Assembly (NCBI RefSeq): GCF_042650885.1
Contig: NZ_JBHSBU010000001.1
Location: 1-64,000 of the forward strand
Direction of reading: 5' to 3'
DNA from: Chitinimonas_A lacunae
Lineage (GTDB): Bacteria; Pseudomonadota; Gammaproteobacteria; Burkholderiales; Chitinimonadaceae
Length of the DNA stretch: 64,000 nt
Position numbers and translations under genes: made by a program. This document shows positions 45,196 to 54,824 of this stretch, one piece after another. The notes under the pieces were generated by a model. It made no database searches. It was not told the DNA's origin and worked only from the letters and a program-made list of their open reading frames with translations. Numbering within the stretch: the stretch's first letter is position 1; every line of letters starts with the position of its first letter.

Positions 45196-46857
45196 ATGCG
45201 AGTCGCCACCAGCAGCATCTACAATATGGCGGTTTTCCATCTGCAGAACCGCGAAAGCGACCTGTACAAGCTACAGAACCAACTGTCGACCGGGCGCAAG
45301 ATCCTCACCCCGTCCGACGACCCGGTCGCCTCGGCGCGTTCGCTCGATCTGAGCCAATCGACCCGACTCAACGACCAGTACATCGAAAACGGCCAGTACG
45401 CCGACGGCACCTTGTCGCTGGCCGAATCGAACCTGCAACATTCGATCACGGTCATCCAGAGCATCCAGCAACTGGCTATCCAGTCGGGCAACCCGGCTCT
45501 GACCAGTGCCGAGAAGAAGATGATCGAAGCCGATATCCGGGGCAAATACCAGGAGCTGCTGGCCGTGGCCAACAGCACCGACGGCAACGGCCAATATCTG
45601 TTCTCGGGCTACAAGGGTGCCACCAAGCCGTTCAATGAACTCGAATACGGCAATGTCACCTACGACGGTGACCAAGGGCAGCGGCTGGTGCAGATCTCGA
45701 CCGGCCGACAGATCCCAGTGTCCGATTCGGGCGCCGATATCTTCATCAAGGTCAAGAACGGCAACGGCACGTTCACCACGGCCATGTCGCAGCCCGGTTT
45801 CCCGCGCAGCGTGAGCTTCCCCGGTGGCTCCACGGTGCAGATCACCCGTCAGATCGGCCAGCAGTTCGCTCCGTCGGAATTCCGTCTCAGCTACGACGGC
45901 ACCAACTACACCCTGACCCGGCTCAGCGACGGCAGCAGCGAACAGTTCGACCATAACACCCTGAGCGCCGGCTATAGCTCGGCGGCGTTCGGCATCAATC
46001 TGCAATCGCAAACGGCGGCGCCGCCGGTCAATTCGACCCATACCCTTGATCTGACCCTGCAAAAGAACCAGGGCACCGGCGTAGTCAGCCCGGGTGTGGT
46101 GGTCGATCCGGTACGCTGGTCCGACCCCAACAATTTGCAGGACTACCGGATCCAGTTTCACGTCACCAACAACCCCGACGATCCGAGCGGCAATACCAAG
46201 ATCACCCGCTACGACATCGTCGACAGCCGCAACTACCTGGGCGACGGTGTCACCCCCAACCCGAACTACAACCGCTCGATGATCGACGGTTTCGATTACA
46301 ACACAGGCGACCGGATCGATACGCTGCCCGCTACCCCCAACGCCTTCCCGCGTCTGTACAAGCCGGGCACCGATATCGAATTCCGTCAGTTGCCGGGCGA
46401 GACGGGCTTGCAGCCGGGCTGGGACTTCGGCGCCAAGATCTCGGTCGATGGCAAACCGGTCGATGGCGACAGCTTCCGTCTGCAAGCCAGTCGCAATGTC
46501 GACCTGTTCAGCACGCTGGGCGATTTTGCCAAGGCACTGACTTCCTATACCGAAGAGGATATGGGCCGGGCCGAATTCCAGAACCATCTCAATACCGCCT
46601 TGCAGCAGCTCAATAATTCGCTGGGCAATATCCTGACCACCCAGTCGAATATCGGGGCGCGGCTCAAGGAAATGGAATCGGTCAACAACACCAATACCGA
46701 CCTCAACCTGCAATACAAGCGCACCATCTCCGGTCTGACCGATATCGACTACGCCTCGGCGATCAGCGATTTCAGCCTGACCCAGACTTATCTCGATGCA
46801 GCGCGCAAATCGTTTTCCTCGGTACAGGGCCTGTCGCTGTTTCAATACATCAGCTAA
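45196..46857 (+). CDS. flgL: Hook-filament junction protein FlgL (HAP3), enlarged
   Basis: FlgL is the second junction protein, related to flagellin. It has 553 residues, longer than the common 300-420. The N-terminus (MRVATSSIYNMAVFHLQNRE, LSTGRKILTPSDDPVASARS) and the C-terminus (DYASAISDFSLTQTYLDAAR, KSFSSVQGLSLFQYIS) are standard. The middle carries a module like those of FlgK (RLSYDGTNYTLTRLSDG, about 45886) and a later VDGKPVDGDSFRLQASRN stretch. CAGGAG precedes the ATG. It is the last gene of the cluster and is followed by a terminator. Confidence 0.96.
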   Translation: MRVATSSIYNMAVFHLQNRESDLYKLQNQLSTGRKILTPSDDPVASARSLDLSQSTRLNDQYIENGQYADGTLSLAESNLQHSITVIQSIQQLAIQSGNPALTSAEKKMIEADIRGKYQELLAVANSTDGNGQYLFSGYKGATKPFNELEYGNVTYDGDQGQRLVQISTGRQIPVSDSGADIFIKVKNGNGTFTTAMSQPGFPRSVSFPGGSTVQITRQIGQQFAPSEFRLSYDGTNYTLTRLSDGSSEQFDHNTLSAGYSSAAFGINLQSQTAAPPVNSTHTLDLTLQKNQGTGVVSPGVVVDPVRWSDPNNLQDYRIQFHVTNNPDDPSGNTKITRYDIVDSRNYLGDGVTPNPNYNRSMIDGFDYNTGDRIDTLPATPNAFPRLYKPGTDIEFRQLPGETGLQPGWDFGAKISVDGKPVDGDSFRLQASRNVDLFSTLGDFAKALTSYTEEDMGRAEFQNHLNTALQQLNNSLGNILTTQSNIGARLKEMESVNNTNTDLNLQYKRTISGLTDIDYASAISDFSLTQTYLDAARKSFSSVQGLSLFQYIS

Positions 46858-46878
46858 TCAGAAATATTTCCAAAATAA

Positions 46879-46911
46879 ACGAATGCCGCACTGGGTGCGG
46901 CATTCGTTTTG
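46879..46911. terminator. Terminator after flgL
   Basis: ACGAATGCCGCA and TGCGGCATTCGT pair perfectly around CTGGG, with TTTT on the plus strand. The minus-strand side (TTTATTTTGG) could also serve dnaE, about 200 bases away. Confidence 0.93.
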
Positions 46912-47105
46912 CTGGATTTTTGAAATTCGACCCTGGGCCAGCGCCGGCCCGGACAGATGGACTGCCCGGCAGCACTGGTGAGGCGAAGTCTTTGGCTGGA
47001 CGTGCTTTCGCCTGTCCTGGAAGGCTGTGTCAACGCCCGTAGGCAGGGTGTGGACACGATGATTGGCTACGAACGTCGGTCTGGACCTGCTGGCGATGGC
47101 CGCTA

Positions 47106-50100
47106 TCAGAAGCGGATCGACACCGACTCGTCTCCGAGCCAGCCCCGCAGCGCCGTCAGCAGCTCATCGCGCAGCGTCACGCGCCAGCCTTCGCCGAGCT
47201 TCAGGCCGCACTGGGCCTCGCGGTTGCGGTACAGCACCTCGATCGGGCAGTCGCCGCCGAGATAAGGGTCGAGCAACTGGCGCAACCGGCCCGCGTCGGC
47301 CTGGCCGTTGATGCCGACACTGAGCGCCTGGGCAAAGCGGCTGCGTGCCTCGGCCAGATCGTAGATCTTGTCGGCGATGATGCGTAAGCCGCCCGAGTAG
47401 CTATCTTCACTGACCTTGCCCTCGATGATCAGCAGAGTATCTTCGCGCAGCTTGGCACGGTTGACTTCGAAGGCTTCCGAGAACACCGAGACCTCGCGCC
47501 GGGCCGAGGCGTCGTCGAGGGTGATGAACGCCATCTTGCCGCGCTGGCCGATCTTGGTGCGCAGTTCGGTGACCACCCCGGCCAGCCACTGCGGCTCCTT
47601 GCGTGGCGCGAGCCGGGCCAGCGGGGTCTTGACGAAGCCGCGTACCGCGCGCGCCTGGGCATCGAACGGGTGGCCCGACAGATAAAAGCCGATGGCCGAC
47701 TTCTCTTCGATCAGCTTGGTGGCCTCGTCCCAGCGTGGCACTTCGACCAGTTGCAACTGATGCTCGGGTGCGGCTTCAAGCAGATCGAACAGACTGCCTT
47801 GCGAGGCATTGACCGCCGCCTGCTCGGCCGCTTCGAGCGCCAGGCCCACCGAGGCGATCAGGGCGGCGCGATGGTCGGACAACTGATCGAAGGCGCCACC
47901 GCGAATCAAGGCTTCGATCACCCGGCGATTGACCAGCTTTTTGTCGGTACGCTGGCAGAAATCGAACAGATCGCGGAACGGCCCGCCCTGTTCGCGCACC
48001 GCCACGATATGGTCAATGGCCGCCTCGCCCGTGCCCTTGATGGCACCCAGTCCGTAGCGGATCTCGCGGCGCGACACCGGCACGAAACGATAGAAGCTGG
48101 CGTTGACATCAGGCGGCAGGATCTTGATGCCATTGGCCACCGCATCGTCGTAGAACACCTTGAGCTGATCGGTGTCGTTCAATTCAGTCGACATGGTCGC
48201 CGCCATATAGGCGGCGCAGTGGTGGGCCTTGAGCCAGGCAGTATGGTAGGAGATCAGCGCATAGGCAGCCGCGTGCGACTTGTTGAAGCCATAGCCGGCG
48301 AACTTCTCCATATAGTCGAAGATTTCGTTGGCCTTGGCTTCCGAGATCTGCTTGGTGGCGGCACCTTCGACAAAGATGGCGCGCTGCTTGACCATTTCCT
48401 CGGGCTTCTTCTTGCCCATGGCGCGGCGCAACAGGTCAGCGCCACCGAGGCTATAGCCGCCGCAGACCTGGGCTGCCTGCATCACCTGCTCCTGGTACAC
48501 CATGATGCCGTAGGTCGGCGCCAGCACGGGTTCGAGCAGCGGATGGAGATATTCGAAGGCCTGGCCTTGCTTGCGGGCGATAAAGTCCGGGATCAGGTCC
48601 ATCGGACCTGGCCGGTACAGTGCCACGAAGGCGATGATTTCCTCGAAGCGGTCGGGCTTGGCGCGCTTGAGCATGTCCTTCATGCCCGACGATTCAAACT
48701 GGAATACGGCGGTGGTATTGCCGTCCTGGAAGATCTTGTAGGCCTGCTGATCATCGAGCGCCAGCGTGGCCAGATCGACCTTGCCGCCGCCCAGCCGCTC
48801 AATGTACTGGCAGGCCATCTCGAGGATGGTGAGGTTGCGCAGCCCCAGAAAGTCGAACTTGACCAGGCCGATCTGCTCGACATCGTCCTTGTCGTACTGC
48901 GACACCGGCGAGGCATCTTCGCCGCTGGCCTGATAGAGCGGGCAGAAATCGGTGAGCTTGCCCGGCGCGATCAGCACGCCGCCGGCGTGCATGCCGATAT
49001 TGCGGGTCATGCCTTCGAGCTTCTTGCCCAGCGCCCATAGCTCGGCCACTTCCTCTTCGTTGGCGATCCGCTCCTTAAGTTGCGGCTCCATCTCGACGGC
49101 GTCATCGAGGCTGAACTGCTTGCCCGGTGCGGCCGGAATCAGCTTGGACAGCTGGTCGCAGAAGTTATACGGCAGATCGAGCACCCGCCCCACATCGCGC
49201 ACCACCGCCTTGGACGCCAGCGTACCGAAGGTGGCGATCTGGCTGACCGCCTCGTCGCCGTATTTCTGCCGCACATACTCGATCACGCGCCAGCGGTTGT
49301 CCTGGCAGAAGTCGATATCGAAGTCGGGCATCGACACCCGCTCCGGGTTCAGGAAGCGCTCGAACAGCAGGGCATAGCGCAGCGGGTCGATATCGGTGAT
49401 CCCGAGCGAATAGGCGACCAGCGAACCCGCCCCCGAACCGCGGCCCGGGCCCACCGGGCAGCCGTTGTTCTTGGCCCAGTTGATAAAGTCGGCCACGATC
49501 AGGAAGTAGCCCGGAAACCCCATCTGGATGATGGTATCGGTCTCGAATTTGAGCCGGCTTTCATATTCCTCGCGCCGGGCAGCCAACTGGGCGGGGTCGG
49601 GGAACAGCAGGGGCAGACGCTTTTCCAGCCCCTCGCGTGCTTGCAGCACCAGATAGTCGTCGAGCGACAGCCCGTCGGGAGTCGGAAAAAGCGGCAGATA
49701 GTTCTTGCCGAGCTGGACCGTGATATTGCAGCGCTGGGCGATGGCCACGCTGTTGGCCAGCGCCTCGGGCACGTCGGCAAACAGTGCCGCCATCTCCTCG
49801 GGCGACTTGAAATACTGCTCCGGGGTATAGAGCCGGGGTCGGCGCTTGTCGGCCATCACATAGCCTTCGGCGATGCAGACGCGGGCTTCGTGCGCCTTGA
49901 AGTCGTCGCGATCAAGGAACTGGACCGGATGGGTGGCCACCACCGGCAGATCGAGTTCGGCGGCCAGATCGATGGCGCCATGGACCTGCGTCTCGGCACG
50001 CGGGTCGCCGGTGCGTTGCAGTTCCAGATAGAAGCTGTCGCGGAAACAGTCGGCCCACCAGCGGGCGCGCAGGCGGGCGGCTTCGAGATTGCCGTTGAGC

Positions 50101-50531
50101 AGCAGCTGGCCCACCTCGCCCAGATGGGCGCCAGACAGCGCGATCAGTGCGCTGTTGTCGCCTTGTGCCAGCCAGTCGGGCTTGATCTCGGCCCGGCCAC
50201 GATATTGGTTATGGCGAAAGGCCGCCGTCAGCAATTCGCACAGCCGGCCGTAGCCGGCGCGGTTCTTGGCAAGCAGCAGGGCACGGAACGGTTTATCGCG
50301 GTCTTCGGGGTTCTCGATCCATACGTCGGCACCGACGATGGGCTTGATCCCGGCACTCCGGCAGGCCTTGTAGTGCTTGACCATGCCGAACAGGTTCATC
50401 AGATCGGTCAGCGCCAGCGCCGGCATGCGCTGCGCCTGGGCGCGCCGTACGGCGTCGTCGATACGGACGATGCCATCGGTGACGGAATATTCGGAATGGA
50501 GGCGGAGATGGATAAAGGCAGGCTGCGTCAT
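47106..50531 (-). CDS. dnaE: DNA polymerase III alpha subunit
   Basis: DnaE is the replicative polymerase catalytic subunit. The 1141-residue length is close to E. coli (1160). The N-terminal PHP domain begins FIHLRLHSEYSVTDG and continues ALALTDLMNLFG. The palm has GPGRGSGAGSLVAYSLGITD and the catalytic aspartates in MPDFDIDFCQDNRWRV. The helix-hairpin-helix/OB region follows (KLVNRRVIEALIRGGAFDQL; LAGVVTELRTKIGQRGKMAF). The start MTQPAFIHLRLHSEY fits the family exactly. It is transcribed alone and divergently from the chemoreceptor at 50665. Confidence 0.98.
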   Translation of the reverse strand: MTQPAFIHLRLHSEYSVTDGIVRIDDAVRRAQAQRMPALALTDLMNLFGMVKHYKACRSAGIKPIVGADVWIENPEDRDKPFRALLLAKNRAGYGRLCELLTAAFRHNQYRGRAEIKPDWLAQGDNSALIALSGAHLGEVGQLLLNGNLEAARLRARWWADCFRDSFYLELQRTGDPRAETQVHGAIDLAAELDLPVVATHPVQFLDRDDFKAHEARVCIAEGYVMADKRRPRLYTPEQYFKSPEEMAALFADVPEALANSVAIAQRCNITVQLGKNYLPLFPTPDGLSLDDYLVLQAREGLEKRLPLLFPDPAQLAARREEYESRLKFETDTIIQMGFPGYFLIVADFINWAKNNGCPVGPGRGSGAGSLVAYSLGITDIDPLRYALLFERFLNPERVSMPDFDIDFCQDNRWRVIEYVRQKYGDEAVSQIATFGTLASKAVVRDVGRVLDLPYNFCDQLSKLIPAAPGKQFSLDDAVEMEPQLKERIANEEEVAELWALGKKLEGMTRNIGMHAGGVLIAPGKLTDFCPLYQASGEDASPVSQYDKDDVEQIGLVKFDFLGLRNLTILEMACQYIERLGGGKVDLATLALDDQQAYKIFQDGNTTAVFQFESSGMKDMLKRAKPDRFEEIIAFVALYRPGPMDLIPDFIARKQGQAFEYLHPLLEPVLAPTYGIMVYQEQVMQAAQVCGGYSLGGADLLRRAMGKKKPEEMVKQRAIFVEGAATKQISEAKANEIFDYMEKFAGYGFNKSHAAAYALISYHTAWLKAHHCAAYMAATMSTELNDTDQLKVFYDDAVANGIKILPPDVNASFYRFVPVSRREIRYGLGAIKGTGEAAIDHIVAVREQGGPFRDLFDFCQRTDKKLVNRRVIEALIRGGAFDQLSDHRAALIASVGLALEAAEQAAVNASQGSLFDLLEAAPEHQLQLVEVPRWDEATKLIEEKSAIGFYLSGHPFDAQARAVRGFVKTPLARLAPRKEPQWLAGVVTELRTKIGQRGKMAFITLDDASARREVSVFSEAFEVNRAKLREDTLLIIEGKVSEDSYSGGLRIIADKIYDLAEARSRFAQALSVGINGQADAGRLRQLLDPYLGGDCPIEVLYRNREAQCGLKLGEGWRVTLRDELLTALRGWLGDESVSIRF

Positions 50532-50664
50532 CCCCGAATTTTACCCGTGCCCCGTGCTGCGCGCACCGTGACTTGGATTTCAGAACACCTGAACTAAGCT
50601 GAAGACGACGGATGCCGGGCGAAATGCCTGTCCGGTGCGGGACGCCAAAGGCCGGGAGTGATAC

Positions 50665-52194
50665 ATGGGCTTCATGCAGAGCATAAGCGGGCGACTCAAT
50701 GTGCTGTTTGTGGTGATCGTCACCCTGGTGCTGGCGGGCCTTGGGGCATTCAACTACACCAGCAGTAAGCAGCGGCTCGAACGCGGTCTGGAGGAACAGG
50801 CCAATGCCCTGGCCACCCGCCTGCAATTGAGTCTGCCTGCTGCCATCTGGAACTTCGACAAGATCCAGATCGCCCAGATTCTCGAGGCCGAAATGGCCTC
50901 GGTGGCTTTCAACGGGATTCTGCTCAGCAATGGCAAGGACTTTATCGACGGCCGGATGCGCAACGCCGAAGGCAAGCTCGTCCCGGCTCCCAAGGACGCC
51001 AAACTCGCCGGCAGCATGCGCGAGATCAAACTCCAGTTCGACGACAACGGCCAGAAGAAGGATGTGGCCCAGGCCACGGTCTATGTATCGCGGGCCGAGG
51101 TCGAATCGGCCCTGCGCGAGAATCTGATCACGCTGGCTGTGCAGATCATCGTGCTCGATGTGCTGTTGAGCCTGGCCCTGTCGGTCAGCCTGTCGGCCGT
51201 GGTGCTCAAGCCCTTGCAGCGGCTCAACGACGCGCTCAAGGAAATCGCCTCGGGTGATGCCGATCTGACCCGCCGCCTGGCCGCGCAGGGCAGCCGCGAA
51301 TTCGTCGAAGTCTCGCGCTCCTTCAATACCTTCGTCGCCCGCTTGCAGGAGGTGATGAAGCAGATCGCCGAAACCGCTCCCCAGCTTGCCGCCGCCGCCG
51401 AACAGACCAGCCGGATCACCGAACAGGCCAGTGAAGGCATCCAGCAGCAGCAGCACGAAACCGAACGCATCGTCTCGTCCACCGATGAGCTGACCTCGCA
51501 GGTCCATGAAATCACCAGCAATACCAACGCCGCTTCCGAGGCGGCGGCCTATGCCGATGCCGAGGCCGAAAAAGGCCAGGCGGTGGTACAGGACGCGATC
51601 CAGACCATCGGCGAGGCCACTGCCGAGGTCGAGAACGCGGCGATGGTGATCCAGCAGCTGGCCGAAAGCAGCGACAAGATCGGTACGGTGCTGCTGGTGA
51701 TCAATGAGATTGCCAAACAGACCAACCTGCTGGCGCTCAACGCCGCGATCGAAGCCGCACGGGCCGGCGAGGCCGGCCGTGGCTTTGCCGTGGTCGCCGA
51801 CGAGGTGCGCACGCTTGCCAACCGCACCCATGACCAGACGACCGAGATCCAGCAGGTGATCACCCAGCTTCAGGAAGGCACCATGCGGGCGGTCACGGTA
51901 ATGGAGCGCAGCAAGGAAAAGGCCGATCTGGGCCTGAAGCGCGCCCGCGAGGCGGGCGGGGCCATCCATCATCTGGCCGAGTCGGCCCGCAAGATCGCTC
52001 ATCTCAATGAGGAAATCGCCAACGCTTCCGACCGGCAGGACGAGATGGTGAGCGGGGTCAGCAGCAGTATCCAGCAGATCCAGAGAATCGTCGGCGAGGC
52101 CGCCACGGGCGCCCAGCAAACGGCGATCGCCAGTGAGGAGGTTGCCAAGCTCGCCGTAAGGTTGCAGATCACGGTGGAGCAATTCAAGGTCTGA
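50665..52194 (+). CDS. Methyl-accepting chemotaxis protein, two-TM type
   Basis: This 509-residue receptor should signal to CheA/CheW. A membrane segment lies at residues about 9-30 (LNVLFVVIVTLVLAGLGAFN). A periplasmic sensor of about 125 residues follows, then a second segment (LAVQIIVLDVLLSLALSVSL) and a HAMP domain (PLQRLNDALKEIASGDADLT). The cytoplasmic coiled coil carries the tip IAKQTNLLALNAAIEAARAG and GRGFAVVADEVRTLANRT. GGGAGTGA precedes the ATG. The small sensor is not a recognised Cache or four-helix type by eye. The solute-binding protein gene starts 15 bases after its stop, so the two probably form one operon. A weak sigma-28-like element (TAAG...GCCG) lies near 50596-50623. Confidence 0.95.
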   Translation: MGFMQSISGRLNVLFVVIVTLVLAGLGAFNYTSSKQRLERGLEEQANALATRLQLSLPAAIWNFDKIQIAQILEAEMASVAFNGILLSNGKDFIDGRMRNAEGKLVPAPKDAKLAGSMREIKLQFDDNGQKKDVAQATVYVSRAEVESALRENLITLAVQIIVLDVLLSLALSVSLSAVVLKPLQRLNDALKEIASGDADLTRRLAAQGSREFVEVSRSFNTFVARLQEVMKQIAETAPQLAAAAEQTSRITEQASEGIQQQQHETERIVSSTDELTSQVHEITSNTNAASEAAAYADAEAEKGQAVVQDAIQTIGEATAEVENAAMVIQQLAESSDKIGTVLLVINEIAKQTNLLALNAAIEAARAGEAGRGFAVVADEVRTLANRTHDQTTEIQQVITQLQEGTMRAVTVMERSKEKADLGLKRAREAGGAIHHLAESARKIAHLNEEIANASDRQDEMVSGVSSSIQQIQRIVGEAATGAQQTAIASEEVAKLAVRLQITVEQFKV

Positions 52195-52209
52195 TTCGCG
52201 AGGGGTTCA

Positions 52210-52959
52210 ATGATGCGGATGGGATGGCAGTCCTTCCGGGCTGGCCTGTTGGCCCTCATGTGTGCCGGGGCGGCGCTGGCCGAGGTCAAGACGGTGACCC
52301 TGGCTTCACTCGAATGGCCGCCCTATACCGGGGCCAAGTTGCCGGAGCAGGGCGCCAGTGTGGCGGTGGCACGGGCAGCGTTCAAGGCGATGGGCTATGA
52401 GCTGAAAGTCGAGTTCTACCCTTGGAGCCGGGCGGTGCAATTGGCCAAGAACTCACCTGGCCATGCCGGTTATTTCCCTGAATATTATTCCGACGAACTC
52501 AAAAACGATTTCGTGCTGTCCGAGCCCATGGGCAGCGGCCCGCTCGGGCTGGCCCAGCGCAACGATAAGCCGCTTAACTGGAGCAAGATATCCGATCTGT
52601 CAGCGATCAAGGTCGGTGTGGTACAGGACTATCTCAATACCACCGAATTCGACGCCCGCGTCGCCGCGAAGCAGCAAAGAGTCGATGTGGCGCCCGACGA
52701 TTCGCGCAATCTGATGAAACTCGGCGCCGGTCGTATCGATGCCGCGGTGGTGGACAGCAATGTCTTTACCTACCTGCTGAAGACCGATCCGCAGCTCAAG
52801 CCCTATGTGGGCCAGTTGTCGATGAATCCCCGGCTGATGGAGGACAAAAAGCTCTATATCTGTTTCAAGAAAGGCGCCGAGGGTGAGAGGATTGCCCGCG
52901 TGTTCAATGAAGGGCTGAAGAAGATCGATATCAGCGCCATCATGGCCAAACACCTATAA
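52210..52959 (+). CDS. Periplasmic solute-binding protein, family 3, without transporter
   Basis: The 249-residue precursor has a signal peptide (MMRMGWQSFRAGLLALMCAGAALA) and a SBP_bac_3-type fold: TVTLASLEWPPYTGAKLPEQG opens the first lobe, with FKAMGYELKVEFYPWSRAVQL and VGVVQDYLNTTEF marking the crossover. Family 3 proteins bind amino acids or small organic acids. No permease or ATPase is near; instead it sits 15 bases after a chemoreceptor gene. Acting as a ligand presenter for that receptor is an inference. Many gamma- and betaproteobacteria carry similar orphan proteins of unknown role. A long hairpin follows the stop. Confidence 0.85.
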   Translation: MMRMGWQSFRAGLLALMCAGAALAEVKTVTLASLEWPPYTGAKLPEQGASVAVARAAFKAMGYELKVEFYPWSRAVQLAKNSPGHAGYFPEYYSDELKNDFVLSEPMGSGPLGLAQRNDKPLNWSKISDLSAIKVGVVQDYLNTTEFDARVAAKQQRVDVAPDDSRNLMKLGAGRIDAAVVDSNVFTYLLKTDPQLKPYVGQLSMNPRLMEDKKLYICFKKGAEGERIARVFNEGLKKIDISAIMAKHL

Positions 52960-52968
52960 AGACAACTG

Positions 52969-53000
52969 TCCCGCCTGCGACTTTCCAGTCGCAGGCGGGA
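52969..53000. terminator. 14-bp perfect hairpin after the solute-binding protein gene
   Basis: TCCCGCCTGCGACT and AGTCGCAGGCGGGA pair perfectly around TTCC, 9 bases after the stop. There is no T run on the plus strand (gaggctgatc), so classical termination is uncertain; it may protect the mRNA 3' end. Confidence 0.6.
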
Positions 53001-53126
53001 GAGGCTGATCATCAATAAATCATGCTTTTCTGATATTCTCTTGTCTTTCTGATAGTTTTCAGATCTCTGCACGACTCCCCGAACCATGGCGGCGCTGCCG
53101 CCCTGCCTGCTCACAAGGATTTCCGC

Positions 53127-54611
53127 ATGACCATCGCTTCGGCCTTTGGTGACGTGATCGACTGGTTTATTCCCGACAGCGTCAAGCAACATCCGATCGA
53201 TCTGAGCCGCGCCCGTAATCTCGTCGGCGCTTCCTTGCTGGCCTCGCTGTGCGTACCGATCTTTTCGCTCAGCTATTTCCGCTTGAACCATGCGGCCATG
53301 GCCTGGGGCATCGTGATCGCCGGTGGCCTGATGATCATGATCAGTCTGCTGATGAAGCTGACCGGCGCGCTGGTGCTGCTGCGCGAATATGGCCTGGCGG
53401 TGTTTTTCGGCATGGTGGTGTGGATGTGCTATGTCAACGGTGGCATCGAGTCCTCATCTGCCTCCTGGTTTCTGCTGGTCCCCGTGGCGGCCATGTTTCT
53501 GGGCGGCCGGCGCAGCAGTATCTTCTGGACCGGCTGTACGCTGCTGGCCATTGTCCTGTTCTCGCTGGCGCACAGCCATGGCTGGCCATTGCCCAAGAGT
53601 CCGCTGGCGGCTTCGCTGCATGCCCAGTTGCAGACCCGCTCCCTGTTTGCCTTGACCCTGGTGCTGTTCTGTCTGGCGCTGATTTTCGAAGTCGGCAAGA
53701 CCCGCAGTTTCGCCAAGATCGAGCAGGCCCGCGCCGCGGCCGAGCGCAGCAATGAGGCCATCGAGCGGATGCTGGGCCAGGTCACCCAGACCATCGGTAC
53801 GGCATCCGGCCAATCGACCGAGATCAACGAACGCTCGCGTTCGATCAGTGAAGCCATGCGCCATCAGGCCAAGGAAACCGATGCCATGGCCCAGTTGATC
53901 GACCGTATCGCCGGCCTGACCGTCACCAGCGTCGAACAATCACAGCGCGCCGCCGACGAGGCGGGCCAGGCCGGGCGTCTGGCGCAGGAGAGCGGGGTCG
54001 CCATGACCCGCACGCTCGAAGACCTCGACGCCGCCTCGCGGGCAGTCGGCCACTCGGCCGAACGGATCGAGGACCTGGGTCGGCGCAGCGGCGAGATCGG
54101 CCATATCGTCCAGGTCATCAGCGAAATCGCCGATCAGACCAATCTGCTGGCCCTCAACGCCGCCATCGAAGCGGCCCGCGCCGGCGAGTCGGGACGTGGC
54201 TTTGCCGTCGTGGCCGATGAAGTGCGCAAACTGGCCGAGCGCACCACGGTCGCCACCCGCGAAATCGGCGATAAGGTCGGCAAGATCCTGACCGGCACCT
54301 CCGAAGCCATGGAAGCGATGCGCGAAGGCACCAGCCGGATGGCCGCCATCAATGCCCACGCCGCCGAAGCCGATGCCAAACTGCGCGCGATTATCGCCGG
54401 TACCGAACAGGTGGCTGGCCTGATCAAGGATGTGGCCGGCAACGAGGCCCAACAATCCAACCGTATCCAGGAAATCGCCCAGGATATCGCCGGCCTGCGT
54501 GCCGATGTGCTGGCCGCCAGCGAGTCGACCGCCGCCATTGCCGCAGCGGTGAAGACGCTCGATACCACCGTCCACGATCTCGACCAGCTTGCCAGTCAAC
54601 TGCGCACCTGA
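53127..54611 (+). CDS. Chemoreceptor with six-TM membrane sensor
   Basis: This 494-residue protein has a standard chemotaxis signalling domain (ISEIADQTNLLALNAAIEAA, GRGFAVVADEVRKLAERT) but an unusual input part. Residues about 28-195 contain six hydrophobic segments with very short loops: around ASLLASLCVPIFSLSYF, MAWGIVIAGGLMIMISLLM, YGLAVFFGMVVWMCYV, WFLLVPVAAMFLGG, FWTGCTLLAIVLFSLAH and LFALTLVLFCLALIFEV. There is no periplasmic domain and no clear HAMP. Such membrane-embedded sensors are thought to read membrane state, redox or lipophilic ligands; what this one senses is unknown. It ends without a CheR-tether pentapeptide. A terminator follows. Confidence 0.93.
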   Translation: MTIASAFGDVIDWFIPDSVKQHPIDLSRARNLVGASLLASLCVPIFSLSYFRLNHAAMAWGIVIAGGLMIMISLLMKLTGALVLLREYGLAVFFGMVVWMCYVNGGIESSSASWFLLVPVAAMFLGGRRSSIFWTGCTLLAIVLFSLAHSHGWPLPKSPLAASLHAQLQTRSLFALTLVLFCLALIFEVGKTRSFAKIEQARAAAERSNEAIERMLGQVTQTIGTASGQSTEINERSRSISEAMRHQAKETDAMAQLIDRIAGLTVTSVEQSQRAADEAGQAGRLAQESGVAMTRTLEDLDAASRAVGHSAERIEDLGRRSGEIGHIVQVISEIADQTNLLALNAAIEAARAGESGRGFAVVADEVRKLAERTTVATREIGDKVGKILTGTSEAMEAMREGTSRMAAINAHAAEADAKLRAIIAGTEQVAGLIKDVAGNEAQQSNRIQEIAQDIAGLRADVLAASESTAAIAAAVKTLDTTVHDLDQLASQLRT

Positions 54612-54636
54612 GTGTCCGTGGGTCAGTTCGAGCAAG

Positions 54637-54664
54637 AATGGAGACGTAAGTCTCCATTTTTCTT
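54637..54664 (+). terminator. Terminator after the six-TM chemoreceptor
   Basis: AATGGAGAC and GTCTCCATT pair around GTAA and run into TTTTCTTT. Confidence 0.93.
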
Positions 54665-54789
54665 TCAGAAGCGCTCAGGGGCTAGTGGATACTTTTCCTG
54701 AAATTTTCCTATTGGCCTCTCCGAGCCATGAGTGGCTCCGTCGCTGCCAAGGGATTGGCGGGTTGGGGGACGGTGGCGAAGGAAAGGCG

Positions 54790-54824
54790 GAAAAAGACAC
54801 GGCCCGCTGCTGAGCGGACCGTGT
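54790..54824 (-). terminator. Terminator for prfC
   Basis: On the minus strand ACACGG-t-CCGCT and AGCGG-g-CCGTGT pair with one mismatch and are followed by CTTTTTCC. Confidence 0.75.
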
